Below the pieces are notes generated by a model, which did not search any database, had not been told where the DNA came from, and was given only the letters and a program-made list of their open reading frames with translations. The position numbers and the translations under genes are program-made. Below are positions 24,285 through 33,514 of a stretch of 42,781 bases of DNA, in pieces. Numbering within the stretch: position 1 is the first letter of the stretch; each line of letters begins with the position of its first letter. The DNA is from a virus: IMG/VR virus record IMGVR_UViG_3300030107_007093, positions 1 to 42,781 of that record. One strand, written 5' to 3'.

Positions 24285-27224
24285 ATGGCGGTTAAGATAA
24301 GAAAAGGTGGTGAATGGGTTGAGGTATCCTCAGTAGGAGGTGGTGGAGCAACAGTAACCACTTCTGATAGTGCACCTGGTTCTCCTAGTGATGGTGATCT
24401 ATGGTGGAATTCCACAACAGGTTTATTAAATGTTTATTATGAAGATGCCAATAGTTCCCAATGGGTTAATGCCACAGGTCGAGGTGGTGGTTCTTCTTCT
24501 TCTACAGGAGGAACAACAAAGGTTGCTGTATTAGAAGATCAAAAAACATCTGGTACTGCTGGTGGAAATTTTGATACTGGTGCTTGGAGAGATAGAACTT
24601 TAAATACTGAAACCGATCCTGAGAGTTTTGTTACTTTAGATTCTGGGAATGTTTATTTTTCATTACCAGCAGGTACTTATGAGATAGGATGGAGTGCACC
24701 GGCTACTGCAGTTGATGCTCATCAAACAAGATTGATTTATGCTACTGATACTGGATTTAGTTCTGGGGTAGGTTATGCGTATGGTTCTTCAGAGCAATCT
24801 GATCAGAATGAGGGAGATGGTGGTGCTAGTACTATTATCAATGATAATAGATCCTTTGGTAATACAATAATAACTACTAGTGCAATTACTTATTTTAAAA
24901 TCCAACATCGATGTTCTATAAGTAGTAGTGGTTCAAATGGCAATACACAAGATTGGGGGATGGGAAGACCATCTAGTTTTTCTGGGGATAGTCAGGTTGA
25001 AGTTTATACTCAAGTATCCATAGAAGACTTAGCAACTGGTATTTTAAAATCAACATCAACAGGAACAACCAAGGTTGCAACAGTTAAAGATGTGAAGGCA
25101 TATAATGTTGATGGAGGAGCAGCTAGTACTAATACTTGGATTACAAGAGATTTAAACACAATCTCAGATCCCTATACTATTGGTCTTAGTGTTAGTGCAA
25201 ATGTAATTACTGTTCCTGCAGGAACTTATAGTATTAGATGGAGTGCTCCTGCGTGGCGTGTACAAATGTTTACTTCTAAAGTGGAATATTCCACTAATTC
25301 TACATTTGCAACTGGTGTAACTTCAGTACAGGGTTCTAATTCATTTGCTAGTAATTCCAGTTCAGATGGTACTCAATCTCAGACAGTTACAATAGGAACA
25401 CTTGCTTCTGTAACCTTTTCTACTACCACTTATGTTAGAATAAGGCAATGGAATGCACAAGCAAAGGATCCAGCAGAAGGAGATACTGATAATGCACTTG
25501 GTGTAGCAACTAATGTTTCTGGAGCTGGGGATTCAGTTTATACCACCGTTGTAATAGAAGATTTAGCAACTGCTGTTAAAGAAAGTAATATTGTAAATAC
25601 AGGAAAAACTAAGGTTGCTTTATTAAAAGATGAAAAGGATGAAGGTGTTCAGGGTGGATCATTTACTCAGGGTGGATGGAAAGATAGAAATTTAACCGTA
25701 GAAGAAGACCCACAAGGTTTTGTTAGTTTTACCGCAGGTGGACCCACAAGCAGTATAGGTACTCAAAATGAACCAGGTTATTGGTCATTAGCAGCAGGTA
25801 CTTATCTTATAGAATGGAGTGCTCCAGCTCATAATGTTACGAAACATCAAAGTTTGTTGGTTTATAGTACTACTTCATCTCATATTTCAACTGCTGGTCT
25901 TGATGCATCAGCATCATATGTCGAAGGTAGTTCTGAAGATATTACTGCTGGTGGTAGTGGTGGTGATCAATCAATTAGTGTTGGAAGTAAAGTTATAACC
26001 ACTACTGGGACCACGTGGTTTAAAATCATGCATAGGTGTGAAGTGGATGCTTTTGGTGAAGGTATGGGACAAGATACTCCTGGTTGGGGTACTAAGGAAA
26101 TTTATACCCAAGTAAGAATACAAGATTTAGCAACTGCTGTTAAAGAAACTGGAGATGATTATGTCTCAGGAATCAATAAGGTTGCTGTATTAGAAGATCA
26201 AAAAACATCTGGTACTGCTGGTGGAAATTTTGATACTGGTGCTTGGCGAGATAGAACTTTAAATGCGAAAGATGATTCTGAAAGTCTTATTAATTTAGAT
26301 TCAGGTAATGTTTATTTTTCATTAGTAGCAGGTACCTATAGAATAGGATGGAGTGCACCTGCTACTGCAGTTGATCAACATCAAACAAGATTGATTTATG
26401 CTACTGATACTGGATTTAGTTCTAATGTAGGTTATGTGTATGGTTCTTCAGAGCAATCTGATCAGAATGAGGGAGATGGTGGTGCTAGTACTATTGTTAA
26501 TGAAAGTAGATCCTTTGGTACTACAGTACTAACTATTGGTGCAACTACTTATTTTAAAATCCAACATCGATCTTCTATAAGTAGTAGTGGTTCAAATGGC
26601 AATACACAAAATTGGGGGATGGGAGTACCATCTGGTTTTTCTGGGGATAGTCAGCATGAAGTTTATACTCAAGTCATAGTAGAGGATTTAGCAACTGCTG
26701 TTTTGTCAGGTGATGTTGTCGGAGATAAAATTCAAGAAGGTAATACGAGTGTAGAAACAGTTGATACTGGTTCTGACGGACATGTTAAAATAACAACAGA
26801 AGGAACAGAAAGATTTCGTGTCACATCAGATGGTGACACGACAACTATGGGAAGACAGTATCTTTCTCGTAGGAATAGCACTGCTGCTGATAAAAGTAGT
26901 CTTAGACAAACTTTTTATTCTGAAGTAGCAAATGGAGCTTCTCAAGCTTTCCAACTAGAAGGAACCCCTTATGGGGGTGGTTTAGTTACTGTTACTAGTA
27001 TGAGAGATGCTAATGCAACATTTATGACAACACAAGTATATCTTATTGGGTTGAGAGGAACAAATAATTCTAGTATAGATACTGCATTCACTGCCCAAGA
27101 TGGAGAAAGTGGTCAACAGAGTCATACAGTTGCAGGAACTTCAAAAGGTGTTACAGTTACAAATAATAGTGGACACACAAGTGATATTTTTGTAACCTTT
27201 GATGTTCAAGGTTTCATACCATAA
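24285..27224 (+). CDS. Fibre-like structural protein with four tandem ~180-residue domains
   Basis: This 979-aa protein begins 'MAVKIRKGGEWVEVSSVGGG', then a 'DGDLWWNSTTGLLNVYYEDA' module seen at the start of many cyanophage fibres. Four homologous domains follow, starting near residues 79, 263, 443 and 632. Each opens with (T/N)KVA.(L/V)(E/K)D.K and a W..R.LN strand, has 'AGTY.I.WSAPA' in the middle and ends with 'EVYTQV.I(Q/E)DLATAV'. The shape suggests a beta-sandwich of the C1q/jelly-roll kind (inference). Domains 1 and 4 are nearly identical in places; domains 2 and 3 are diverged. A further beta domain of about 150 residues closes the protein (ERFRVTSDGDTTTMGRQYLS, DIFVTFDVQGFIP). A late-type promoter lies upstream. 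Confidence 0.75.
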   Translation: MAVKIRKGGEWVEVSSVGGGGATVTTSDSAPGSPSDGDLWWNSTTGLLNVYYEDANSSQWVNATGRGGGSSSSTGGTTKVAVLEDQKTSGTAGGNFDTGAWRDRTLNTETDPESFVTLDSGNVYFSLPAGTYEIGWSAPATAVDAHQTRLIYATDTGFSSGVGYAYGSSEQSDQNEGDGGASTIINDNRSFGNTIITTSAITYFKIQHRCSISSSGSNGNTQDWGMGRPSSFSGDSQVEVYTQVSIEDLATGILKSTSTGTTKVATVKDVKAYNVDGGAASTNTWITRDLNTISDPYTIGLSVSANVITVPAGTYSIRWSAPAWRVQMFTSKVEYSTNSTFATGVTSVQGSNSFASNSSSDGTQSQTVTIGTLASVTFSTTTYVRIRQWNAQAKDPAEGDTDNALGVATNVSGAGDSVYTTVVIEDLATAVKESNIVNTGKTKVALLKDEKDEGVQGGSFTQGGWKDRNLTVEEDPQGFVSFTAGGPTSSIGTQNEPGYWSLAAGTYLIEWSAPAHNVTKHQSLLVYSTTSSHISTAGLDASASYVEGSSEDITAGGSGGDQSISVGSKVITTTGTTWFKIMHRCEVDAFGEGMGQDTPGWGTKEIYTQVRIQDLATAVKETGDDYVSGINKVAVLEDQKTSGTAGGNFDTGAWRDRTLNAKDDSESLINLDSGNVYFSLVAGTYRIGWSAPATAVDQHQTRLIYATDTGFSSNVGYVYGSSEQSDQNEGDGGASTIVNESRSFGTTVLTIGATTYFKIQHRSSISSSGSNGNTQNWGMGVPSGFSGDSQHEVYTQVIVEDLATAVLSGDVVGDKIQEGNTSVETVDTGSDGHVKITTEGTERFRVTSDGDTTTMGRQYLSRRNSTAADKSSLRQTFYSEVANGASQAFQLEGTPYGGGLVTVTSMRDANATFMTTQVYLIGLRGTNNSSIDTAFTAQDGESGQQSHTVAGTSKGVTVTNNSGHTSDIFVTFDVQGFIP
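24519..26710 (+). repeat. Four tandem coding repeats of 540-567 bp
   Basis: Units start at 24519, 25071, 25611 and 26178, each beginning AAGGTTGC. Units 1 and 4 align without gaps at an offset of 1659 bases and share their first 69 bases exactly, plus long identical runs later (around 24724-24760 with 26383-26419, and 24780-24835 with 26439-26494). Units 2 and 3 are clearly more diverged. The pattern implies recent copying between units 1 and 4 rather than simple stepwise tandem expansion. Confidence 0.85.
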
Positions 27225-27255
27225 GTAATTAAAAAATAATAATTATATAATCCTC

Positions 27256-27284
27256 TTGACAAATACTTCTATATGTGATACTAT
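27256..27284 (+). promoter_or_regulatory. Sigma70-like promoter at the start of the 66-aa gene
   Basis: A perfect TTGACA (27256-27261) is followed 17 bases later by TACTAT, with GATACT and TATACA as other -10 options. Transcription would begin at or just after the ATG at 27288, giving a leaderless or nearly leaderless message. The -10 is weak, so the call is moderate. Confidence 0.45.
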
Positions 27285-27287
27285 ACA

Positions 27288-27488
27288 ATGAGTCATATTA
27301 GTGCATGGATGGACGAAGAATATTTAGCCAAGTGCGTGGTTGACCCCACCAAGAAAACTTTTTATCTCTATTCTAACGAAGGAGATACGAGAGAAGTTGT
27401 ATGCGATAATACGGAACAATTCATGAATGTGTTGGGTGTTGTTCGTGCAACTTGTCCTGAAGATAGGTTAGTATATACTGACGTATAA
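27288..27488 (+). CDS. Small conserved-type hypothetical protein, 66 aa
   Basis: This short acidic protein ('MSHISAWMDEEYLAKCVVDP', TKKTFYLYSNEGDTREVVC) ends in a helix and strand (FMNVLGVVRATCPEDRLVY). It has three cysteines. No family is recognised. It has no Shine-Dalgarno sequence and sits directly on a sigma70-like promoter. The reading frame is open and has the same codon style as its neighbours. A later start at Met8 (MDEEYL) is possible, also without a ribosome site. Its stop codon lies in a TATAAATA late promoter. Confidence 0.6.
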   Translation: MSHISAWMDEEYLAKCVVDPTKKTFYLYSNEGDTREVVCDNTEQFMNVLGVVRATCPEDRLVYTDV

Positions 27489-27491
27489 ATA
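27484..27491 (+). promoter_or_regulatory. Late promoter, perfect TATAAATA
   Basis: TATAAATA is identical to the T4 late consensus. It overlaps the TAA of the 66-aa gene and lies 23 bases before the 42-aa gene. A GGAGG follows at 27494-27498. Confidence 0.6.
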
Positions 27492-27514
27492 TCGGAGGTA
27501 ATGAAAGGTGACTA

Positions 27515-27643
27515 ATGGAAAAACGAATCAAGGCATTAGAAAGATTACATGATGAATATAGGAAGGATAATAAAAAGAAGAAGGAAATAACAGAAGAAGA
27601 GTGGCTACGTCTTCAAAGAACTGGGGGAGGTGCTGAAAATTAA
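27515..27643 (+). CDS. Small basic protein, 42 aa
   Basis: A 42-residue frame, MEKRIKALERLHDEYRKD, then NKKKKEITEEEWLRLQRTG and GGAEN. It is almost entirely one charged helix. Its start is supported by AAAGGTG nine bases upstream, and its TAA overlaps the ATG of the next gene (TAATG at 27641-27645), the same coupling seen elsewhere in this genome. It falls below common length cut-offs and is easily missed. No function is recognised. Confidence 0.6.
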   Translation: MEKRIKALERLHDEYRKDNKKKKEITEEEWLRLQRTGGGAEN

Positions 27644-27939
27644 TGTACACTATAGATTCCACTTACTGTTGGTATAGTGATTGGGTTAATAAGCATGAAA
27701 GAATTGTTCTAATGTATTCTATCAATGGTATTGTATTTACCTTTGATGAATTAGAAGATCTTGATGAAACAGAGGAGGATCTTCCAACTATTAAAATGAT
27801 TGCAGATTATGAGAAAAAGTATAATACTGAGGATTTATATAACAATTTTGCCTATTTGATACAAGAGGAATTGCATCCTTTAATGTTTGAATTGGAATTG
27901 ACAAATCCTGAAGATTTGCCCGATGATATTGCTATCTAG
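27643..27939 (+). CDS. Acidic hypothetical protein, 98 aa
   Basis: This small acidic protein starts 'MYTIDSTYCWYSDWVNKHER' and continues with a short strand pair (IVLMYSINGIVFTFDELEDL), then two acidic helices ending 'PLMFELELTNPEDLPDDIAI'. No family is recognised. It is coupled to the 42-aa gene by a TAATG overlap, and GGGGGAGG at about 27622-27630 gives a strong ribosome site. The acidic content could suit a DNA-mimic or regulatory role, but this is only a guess. A late promoter for the next fibre gene follows. Confidence 0.65.
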   Translation: MYTIDSTYCWYSDWVNKHERIVLMYSINGIVFTFDELEDLDETEEDLPTIKMIADYEKKYNTEDLYNNFAYLIQEELHPLMFELELTNPEDLPDDIAI

Positions 27940-27960
27940 AATTAAGGAACATTTGACTAA

Positions 27961-27968
27961 CTAAATAG
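27961..27968 (+). promoter_or_regulatory. Late-type promoter before the 1831-aa fibre gene
   Basis: CTAAATAG lies 32 bases before the ATG at 28001 and matches exactly the octamer before gp48. Confidence 0.55.
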
Positions 27969-28000
27969 AATATAGTAATAATTTTAGAAGTCATAATCCC

Positions 28001-31000
28001 ATGCCTCTGAATAAATTAGATAATTTTATAAAGAACACCGAAGGTCGTATTCTTTATGTGAGTCCAAGCGATTTAGACTCAACCGATAGTATTAGTAATG
28101 AAGGTAATTCTCTTGCTAGACCATTTAAGACTCTTCAAAGAGCTTTAATTGAGTCTGCGAGATTTTCTTATGTTAAAGGAAGAAGTAACGATATTGTAGA
28201 AAAGACAACAATTCTTTTGATGCCAGGTGAGCACTATGTAGATAATAGACCTGGATATAGAATTTATAATAATGCTGGTACAGCTACTGTTCAACCTGGA
28301 GGTGGTGGTAGTACAAGTACTGCAACCACAACATTAAATCTAGATTTAAATTCAAACTTTGATTTAACACAAGAAGATAATATCCTTTATAAGTTTAATA
28401 GTGTTCATGGTGGAGCAATAGTTCCTAGAGGAGTATCTATTGTTGGATTAGACTTAAGAAAGACTAAGATACGTCCAAAATATGTACCTAATCCTTTAGA
28501 TAGTACTGTAGATCCATCTTCTATCTTTAAGATAACTGGTTCATGTTATTTCTGGCAGTTCTCTATTTTTGATGGAAATGATTTAGAGTTAGTATATATT
28601 GATGGTAGTGATTTTAGTACTGGAAAACAAGCAGCACCAACATTCTCTCACCATAAACTAACAGTATTTGAATATGCTGATGGTGTTAATAATGTAACTC
28701 TTGGTTCAGATAATTATGATATTACTGATTTGGATATGTATTATGCCAAATTAAGTAATGCTTATAATGAAGGTTCTGGAAGACCAATAGAAACATCTGA
28801 GAAATATCCAGCAAATCCTCTTGCATTTGAACCACAAAGACCTGAGTACGAGATTGTAGGTGCTTTTGCTCCTGATCCTATTACACTTCAATCAGGATCA
28901 ACATTTCCTACATCTGGAATACAAGCTGGAAGTGATTCTGGTGTAACGAGTGTTGTTACAGTAAGAACTTCTAAACCTCATAAGTTTCAAGTTGGAACAC
29001 CTATTAAAATAAGAGGTGTTACTCCCACAAATTATAATATATCTGCAATAGTAACCGATGTAAGTGAGGATGAGGATACTATATTTACATATACATTACC
29101 CAATGCTCCACTTAATCTAACTGCGGGAAATGCTTCTGCTGCGACAGTAACAGTTGAAACTGATACTGTATCTGGTGCATCACCTTATATCTTTAACTGT
29201 TCTATGCGTTCAGTTTATGGTATGAATGGATTGAAGGCTGATGGAGATAATGCAACAGGATTCAAATCTATGGTTGTTGCCCAGTTTACTGGTGTATCTC
29301 TACAGAAAGATGATCGTGCTTTTGTAAAGTATGATTCTTCTTCAAGAACTTATAATGGAATAACAATATCTTCTACGGTAACTCCTGCAGAACTATCAAG
29401 TGGTTCTTCATCTGTTGCAACTGGACAGGGATATCATTTAGATTCTGGTGCTGTTTATAGACAGGGATGGGAGACAACACATATTAAAATACAAAATGAT
29501 GCAATACTTCAGATAGTTTCTGTATTTGCTATTGGATATGCGAAGCACTTTACTGCTGATAGTGGTTCTGATGCATCAATTACAAACTCTAACTCTAACT
29601 TTGGACAATTATCCTTAATATCTGATGGATTTAAGAGAGAAGCATTTGATAAAGATAATAAAGCATTTATAACTTCTATTATTCCTCCTCGAAATGTAGA
29701 AACAACAGAAGAGAATATTGATTGGATTGCTATTGACAAGACTAAAACACTTGCAGTTGCTACCAATACTAAATTATATCTTGCTAATTATAAACTACTA
29801 GATGTTGTTCCTCCTGTTCTTACTCAAGGTTATAGGGTGGGTGCTAAGGTAAATGATAAAATATATTTGAATGTTAGTGGTTCTACCAAGGAAGCAGGGG
29901 TATTGACTCCTAATGGTAATAGTTCTTTTAGTGAATATTTGGTGGTTACTCCTCCATCTGCATCATCTAATAGTATATCGTTTACTACAGATAGCCTTCT
30001 TGCAAATGATCTTGTTACAGGAGAAAAGGTTATTGTAATTAGTGATGATGGAGATTTACCAGAGAATATTGAAACTGATACAGTTTATTATGTTATTAAT
30101 AATGGTGATAATACATCAATTAAATTAGCATCTTCTGAAGCAAATGCTCTTTCAGGAACTGAGATAACAATATCTGGTGGTACTAATCTTAAAGTTCTTA
30201 GTAGAGTTTCTGATAAGATTGCAGGAGATATTGGTCATCCAATACAATATGATAGTGGAAATAGTCAATGGTATATTAATACTGAGTATGTGAGTGGTGG
30301 AATTTATGATTCACTTTCTAGTATTACTGATACTAATACAGAACCTACTTACATAAAGAGAATAGAAGATACTAGAAGTTTAGATGAAAAAATCTATAAA
30401 CTTAGAGTTGTAATACCTCAAGAACTAGGAACATCAAAGAATCCAGAAAATGGATTTATTATTGAACCATCAAGTTCTACAGGTGCTAGAAGTAATGCTG
30501 ACTTCACTCTTAATAGTACATTAACTAAAAATGATTATGATTTTGAGAAGAGTCCAGGATTTATTGCTACTTGTACTTCTCCATCTAGTACAGGTATTGC
30601 ATCTGTAACTACAGAACTTCCACATGGATTAAGTGTAGGTGATACTGTTAAAGTATTAAATGTAACTGATAGTGTTAATACTACTGGTGTAGCTAATACT
30701 GGTTATAATGGAAGTTTCTCTGTAACCACAGTTCATAATGATATGCAATTTGCATATCAACCTTCTAAGAGTCATGGAACATCTTCTACAAATAATACTG
30801 CAAGTAGAACAACTGATTTACCTAGATTTGAAAGAAATGATGTACAATCTAATTTGTATGTTTATAGGAATGAGGTTTTATCAGATTATATTAAAGATGA
30901 GCAAGATGGTGTATATCACATTTATGCATTAGCATCTGATAATAAAATTACAGAGCAATTTGATAGTTATAATTACAGTCAAAATGTTGTTGACTTATAT

Positions 31001-33496
31001 CCTCAGTTGGATAGAGATAATGTAAATTCTAATCCAGAAGCTTCTAAATCTTTTGCAAAGAGAAATCCAATAGGTGAAGTTGTTACTAGTGATCTTAAAA
31101 AGAGTTTAACTAAGGAATCAACTGATAAATTTAATACGAGTTTTGGTATTGGTGTCACTATAAGTTCAGTAAGTAATTCTTCTACAAGTGCAACTCTTAC
31201 ATTTAGTAAGAGTCATGGATATAGTGGTATTATAAGTGGACAGATAGGTGCTGGTGGAGATGAATATAGAGATGGTACTTGGTATAATATAAAACTACTT
31301 AATGATTCTACAAGTGGTTCTTGGCGTGGTGCAACTGCAAAGGTTGGTGTTGCTGGTAGTGCAATTAGTAGTGTAGAGATTATGTCATCTGGTGCTGGTT
31401 ATGGTGCTGGAGATTTATATTTCGATCCTTCTGTTATTTCTGGTAATGGTGCTGCGAGATTTACTATTGGAGCTGCTGGTATTTCATCTTCTGTTGGAAA
31501 TGTAGTTCAATTAACTGGTGTTGGAACAACTGATGATGGTTATTATAGAGTAACAAGTGTTGCTAATAATACTACACTAGCAATAGCAAAAACTGCTGGT
31601 GATCCTGTTGCTGTTGTTAATCAATATACTTATTCTACTGGTCCATCTGTTTCTATTGCATCTACTACATATGATTCTACTAGTGGAATCACTACATTTA
31701 CTACAGTCAATTCACACGGATTGGTTGCTGGTAATAGTTTCAGAATAATTGATAGTAGTAATAATAATTTGGGTGATTATGTAGTTAATTCTAAAACTAG
31801 TGTTACTGAATTTACTTCTGTTACTGGTACTTCTGGTGCTGTTGGTATAGCAACATATATTTTAAAGCATGGACTTGCATCAAACTCTAAAGCTTCTGAT
31901 AGATCTGATGAGAATTTAGCAGCAAGAGGTTCTCTAATTTATGGTAATGAATATAGTACGTTAAGTTCTGAGTTGGGTAGTTCTGCTGGAGATGCCACAA
32001 TACAAGTTAGTGCATCTGCTGGAATTGGTACATTCATGTTTAAGTATGGATCTTATATCCAAGTTGATGAAGAAATAATGAGAATTTCTTCACCTTCTCT
32101 TACAGGAACAAATCAAATTAATGTTCTTAGAGGAGTATTTGCTACTGGTATTAATACACATTATTCTGGTTCATTAGTTAAAGCAATTAAACCAGTTCCT
32201 ATTGAGTTCCGTAGACCTTCAATTCTACGTGCATCAGGTCATACATTTGAGTATCTTGGTTATGGACCAGGAAACTATTCAACTGCACTTCCACAGGTTC
32301 AGGACAGAACACTTACTGAAAGGGAAGAGTTCTTAGTTCAGTCACAGGAAAAAGCAGGTGGTATAGTTGTTTATACTGGTATGAATAACAAGGGTGACTT
32401 CTACATTGGAAACCAGAAGAAATCATCTACAACAGGTGAAGAAACTACTTATGACACACCTATTCCAACTGTAACTGGTGAAGATCCTGCAAGATTGAGT
32501 GCAGTATTTGATGAAGTTACTATCAAAGAAAGAATAGTAGTAGAGGGTGGTGATTCTGGTGAGATATTATCTCAGTTTGATGGCCCTGTCACATTTAGTA
32601 AGAGTATTAAATCCAATAGTGATGTTACTGTAGCAGGTAAGTTAAAGATTACTGAGGATACTAATGCAACAAGTACTACCAGTGGATCTCTTCAGGTTGC
32701 AGGTGGAGTTGGTGTTGGTAAGAGTATGTGGGTTGCTGGTATTATTACTGCAAGTTCATATTATGGAGATGGTTCCAACTTAGAGAATATTACAACTACA
32801 ACAATTAATAATAATGCAGATAATAGAGTCATCACTGGTTCTGGAACTGCTAATGAATTAAATGGTGAAACTAACTTAACTTTTGATGGAACTAATTTGG
32901 ATATGCTTAATGATAAAAAGATAAGGTTGGGCGATAGTCAGCATTTATCCATATATCATAGTACTGATAATGATAGTTACATAAAAGATACTGGAACTGG
33001 AAATCTTAAAATTCAAATTGATGATGGGGCTGATGTAAGAATTCAAGATGTAGATGGTAACGATAGTGCTATCTTTGATACTGATGCTGGTGTAGAACTT
33101 CATTGGAGAGGAAGTAGTGCAGGTAAGAGATTTGAAACCACTGAAACAGGAGCAACAGTTACTGGAGCTCTTCTAGTAACTGGTGATATTACTGCCTTCT
33201 ATTCTTCTGATAAGAGGTTGAAGGATAATATCTCACCAATTAAACAAGCACTAGATAAAGTCAAATCAATTAGTGGTAATACATTTGATTGGAATGAAGC
33301 ATCTGGTAAAGAAGGTAGTGAAGTTGGTGTAATTGCACAAGAAGTAGATGCACTCGGACTTCCTGGTATTACAACTATCAGAGATGATGGAACGTATGCT
33401 GTTGGATATGAGAAACTGGTTCCAGTTCTCATTGAGGCAATTAAAGAATTGTCTACTAAGGTTGATAGCCTTGAACAAAAACTATCAGATAAATAA
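28001..33496 (+). CDS. Giant tail fibre-like protein with C-terminal S74 chaperone domain
   Basis: At 1831 aa this is the largest protein in the window. Residues 1-110 hold a conserved head and pectin-lyase-like entry (ARPFKTLQRALIESARFSY, TTILLMPGEHYVDNRPGY). A beta-helix follows (about 130-560; 'SNSNFGQLSLISDGFKREAF'), then beta repeats with GAGY modules. The knob 'GHTFEYLGYGPGNYSTALPQ' and 'MNNKGDFYIGNQKK' is shared with the 1148-aa protein. After 'GVGVGKSMWVAGIITASSYYGDGS' and 'ELHWRGSSAGKRFETTETG' comes an S74 intramolecular chaperone from residue 1735, with SSDKRLKDNI carrying the Ser1736/Lys1741 dyad and ending in a coiled coil. S74 domains trimerise the fibre and then cut themselves off, so mature protein should end near residue 1735. 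Host recognition is inferred. Confidence 0.8.
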   Translation: MPLNKLDNFIKNTEGRILYVSPSDLDSTDSISNEGNSLARPFKTLQRALIESARFSYVKGRSNDIVEKTTILLMPGEHYVDNRPGYRIYNNAGTATVQPGGGGSTSTATTTLNLDLNSNFDLTQEDNILYKFNSVHGGAIVPRGVSIVGLDLRKTKIRPKYVPNPLDSTVDPSSIFKITGSCYFWQFSIFDGNDLELVYIDGSDFSTGKQAAPTFSHHKLTVFEYADGVNNVTLGSDNYDITDLDMYYAKLSNAYNEGSGRPIETSEKYPANPLAFEPQRPEYEIVGAFAPDPITLQSGSTFPTSGIQAGSDSGVTSVVTVRTSKPHKFQVGTPIKIRGVTPTNYNISAIVTDVSEDEDTIFTYTLPNAPLNLTAGNASAATVTVETDTVSGASPYIFNCSMRSVYGMNGLKADGDNATGFKSMVVAQFTGVSLQKDDRAFVKYDSSSRTYNGITISSTVTPAELSSGSSSVATGQGYHLDSGAVYRQGWETTHIKIQNDAILQIVSVFAIGYAKHFTADSGSDASITNSNSNFGQLSLISDGFKREAFDKDNKAFITSIIPPRNVETTEENIDWIAIDKTKTLAVATNTKLYLANYKLLDVVPPVLTQGYRVGAKVNDKIYLNVSGSTKEAGVLTPNGNSSFSEYLVVTPPSASSNSISFTTDSLLANDLVTGEKVIVISDDGDLPENIETDTVYYVINNGDNTSIKLASSEANALSGTEITISGGTNLKVLSRVSDKIAGDIGHPIQYDSGNSQWYINTEYVSGGIYDSLSSITDTNTEPTYIKRIEDTRSLDEKIYKLRVVIPQELGTSKNPENGFIIEPSSSTGARSNADFTLNSTLTKNDYDFEKSPGFIATCTSPSSTGIASVTTELPHGLSVGDTVKVLNVTDSVNTTGVANTGYNGSFSVTTVHNDMQFAYQPSKSHGTSSTNNTASRTTDLPRFERNDVQSNLYVYRNEVLSDYIKDEQDGVYHIYALASDNKITEQFDSYNYSQNVVDLYPQLDRDNVNSNPEASKSFAKRNPIGEVVTSDLKKSLTKESTDKFNTSFGIGVTISSVSNSSTSATLTFSKSHGYSGIISGQIGAGGDEYRDGTWYNIKLLNDSTSGSWRGATAKVGVAGSAISSVEIMSSGAGYGAGDLYFDPSVISGNGAARFTIGAAGISSSVGNVVQLTGVGTTDDGYYRVTSVANNTTLAIAKTAGDPVAVVNQYTYSTGPSVSIASTTYDSTSGITTFTTVNSHGLVAGNSFRIIDSSNNNLGDYVVNSKTSVTEFTSVTGTSGAVGIATYILKHGLASNSKASDRSDENLAARGSLIYGNEYSTLSSELGSSAGDATIQVSASAGIGTFMFKYGSYIQVDEEIMRISSPSLTGTNQINVLRGVFATGINTHYSGSLVKAIKPVPIEFRRPSILRASGHTFEYLGYGPGNYSTALPQVQDRTLTEREEFLVQSQEKAGGIVVYTGMNNKGDFYIGNQKKSSTTGEETTYDTPIPTVTGEDPARLSAVFDEVTIKERIVVEGGDSGEILSQFDGPVTFSKSIKSNSDVTVAGKLKITEDTNATSTTSGSLQVAGGVGVGKSMWVAGIITASSYYGDGSNLENITTTTINNNADNRVITGSGTANELNGETNLTFDGTNLDMLNDKKIRLGDSQHLSIYHSTDNDSYIKDTGTGNLKIQIDDGADVRIQDVDGNDSAIFDTDAGVELHWRGSSAGKRFETTETGATVTGALLVTGDITAFYSSDKRLKDNISPIKQALDKVKSISGNTFDWNEASGKEGSEVGVIAQEVDALGLPGITTIRDDGTYAVGYEKLVPVLIEAIKELSTKVDSLEQKLSDK
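33488..33495 (+). promoter_or_regulatory. Late-type promoter before the 622-aa fibre gene
   Basis: GATAAATA covers the last codons and stop of the 1831-aa gene and lies 19 bases before the ATG at 33515. It has the same octamer as that at 8898-8905. Confidence 0.4.
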
Positions 33497-33514
33497 CTAA
33501 AAATGTAGCTATCA

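Noticed and set aside
27225-27255. Terminator after the 979-aa gene
   Set aside because: The TAATTA repeats here are purely A/T and self-complementary, with no GC stem or T run.
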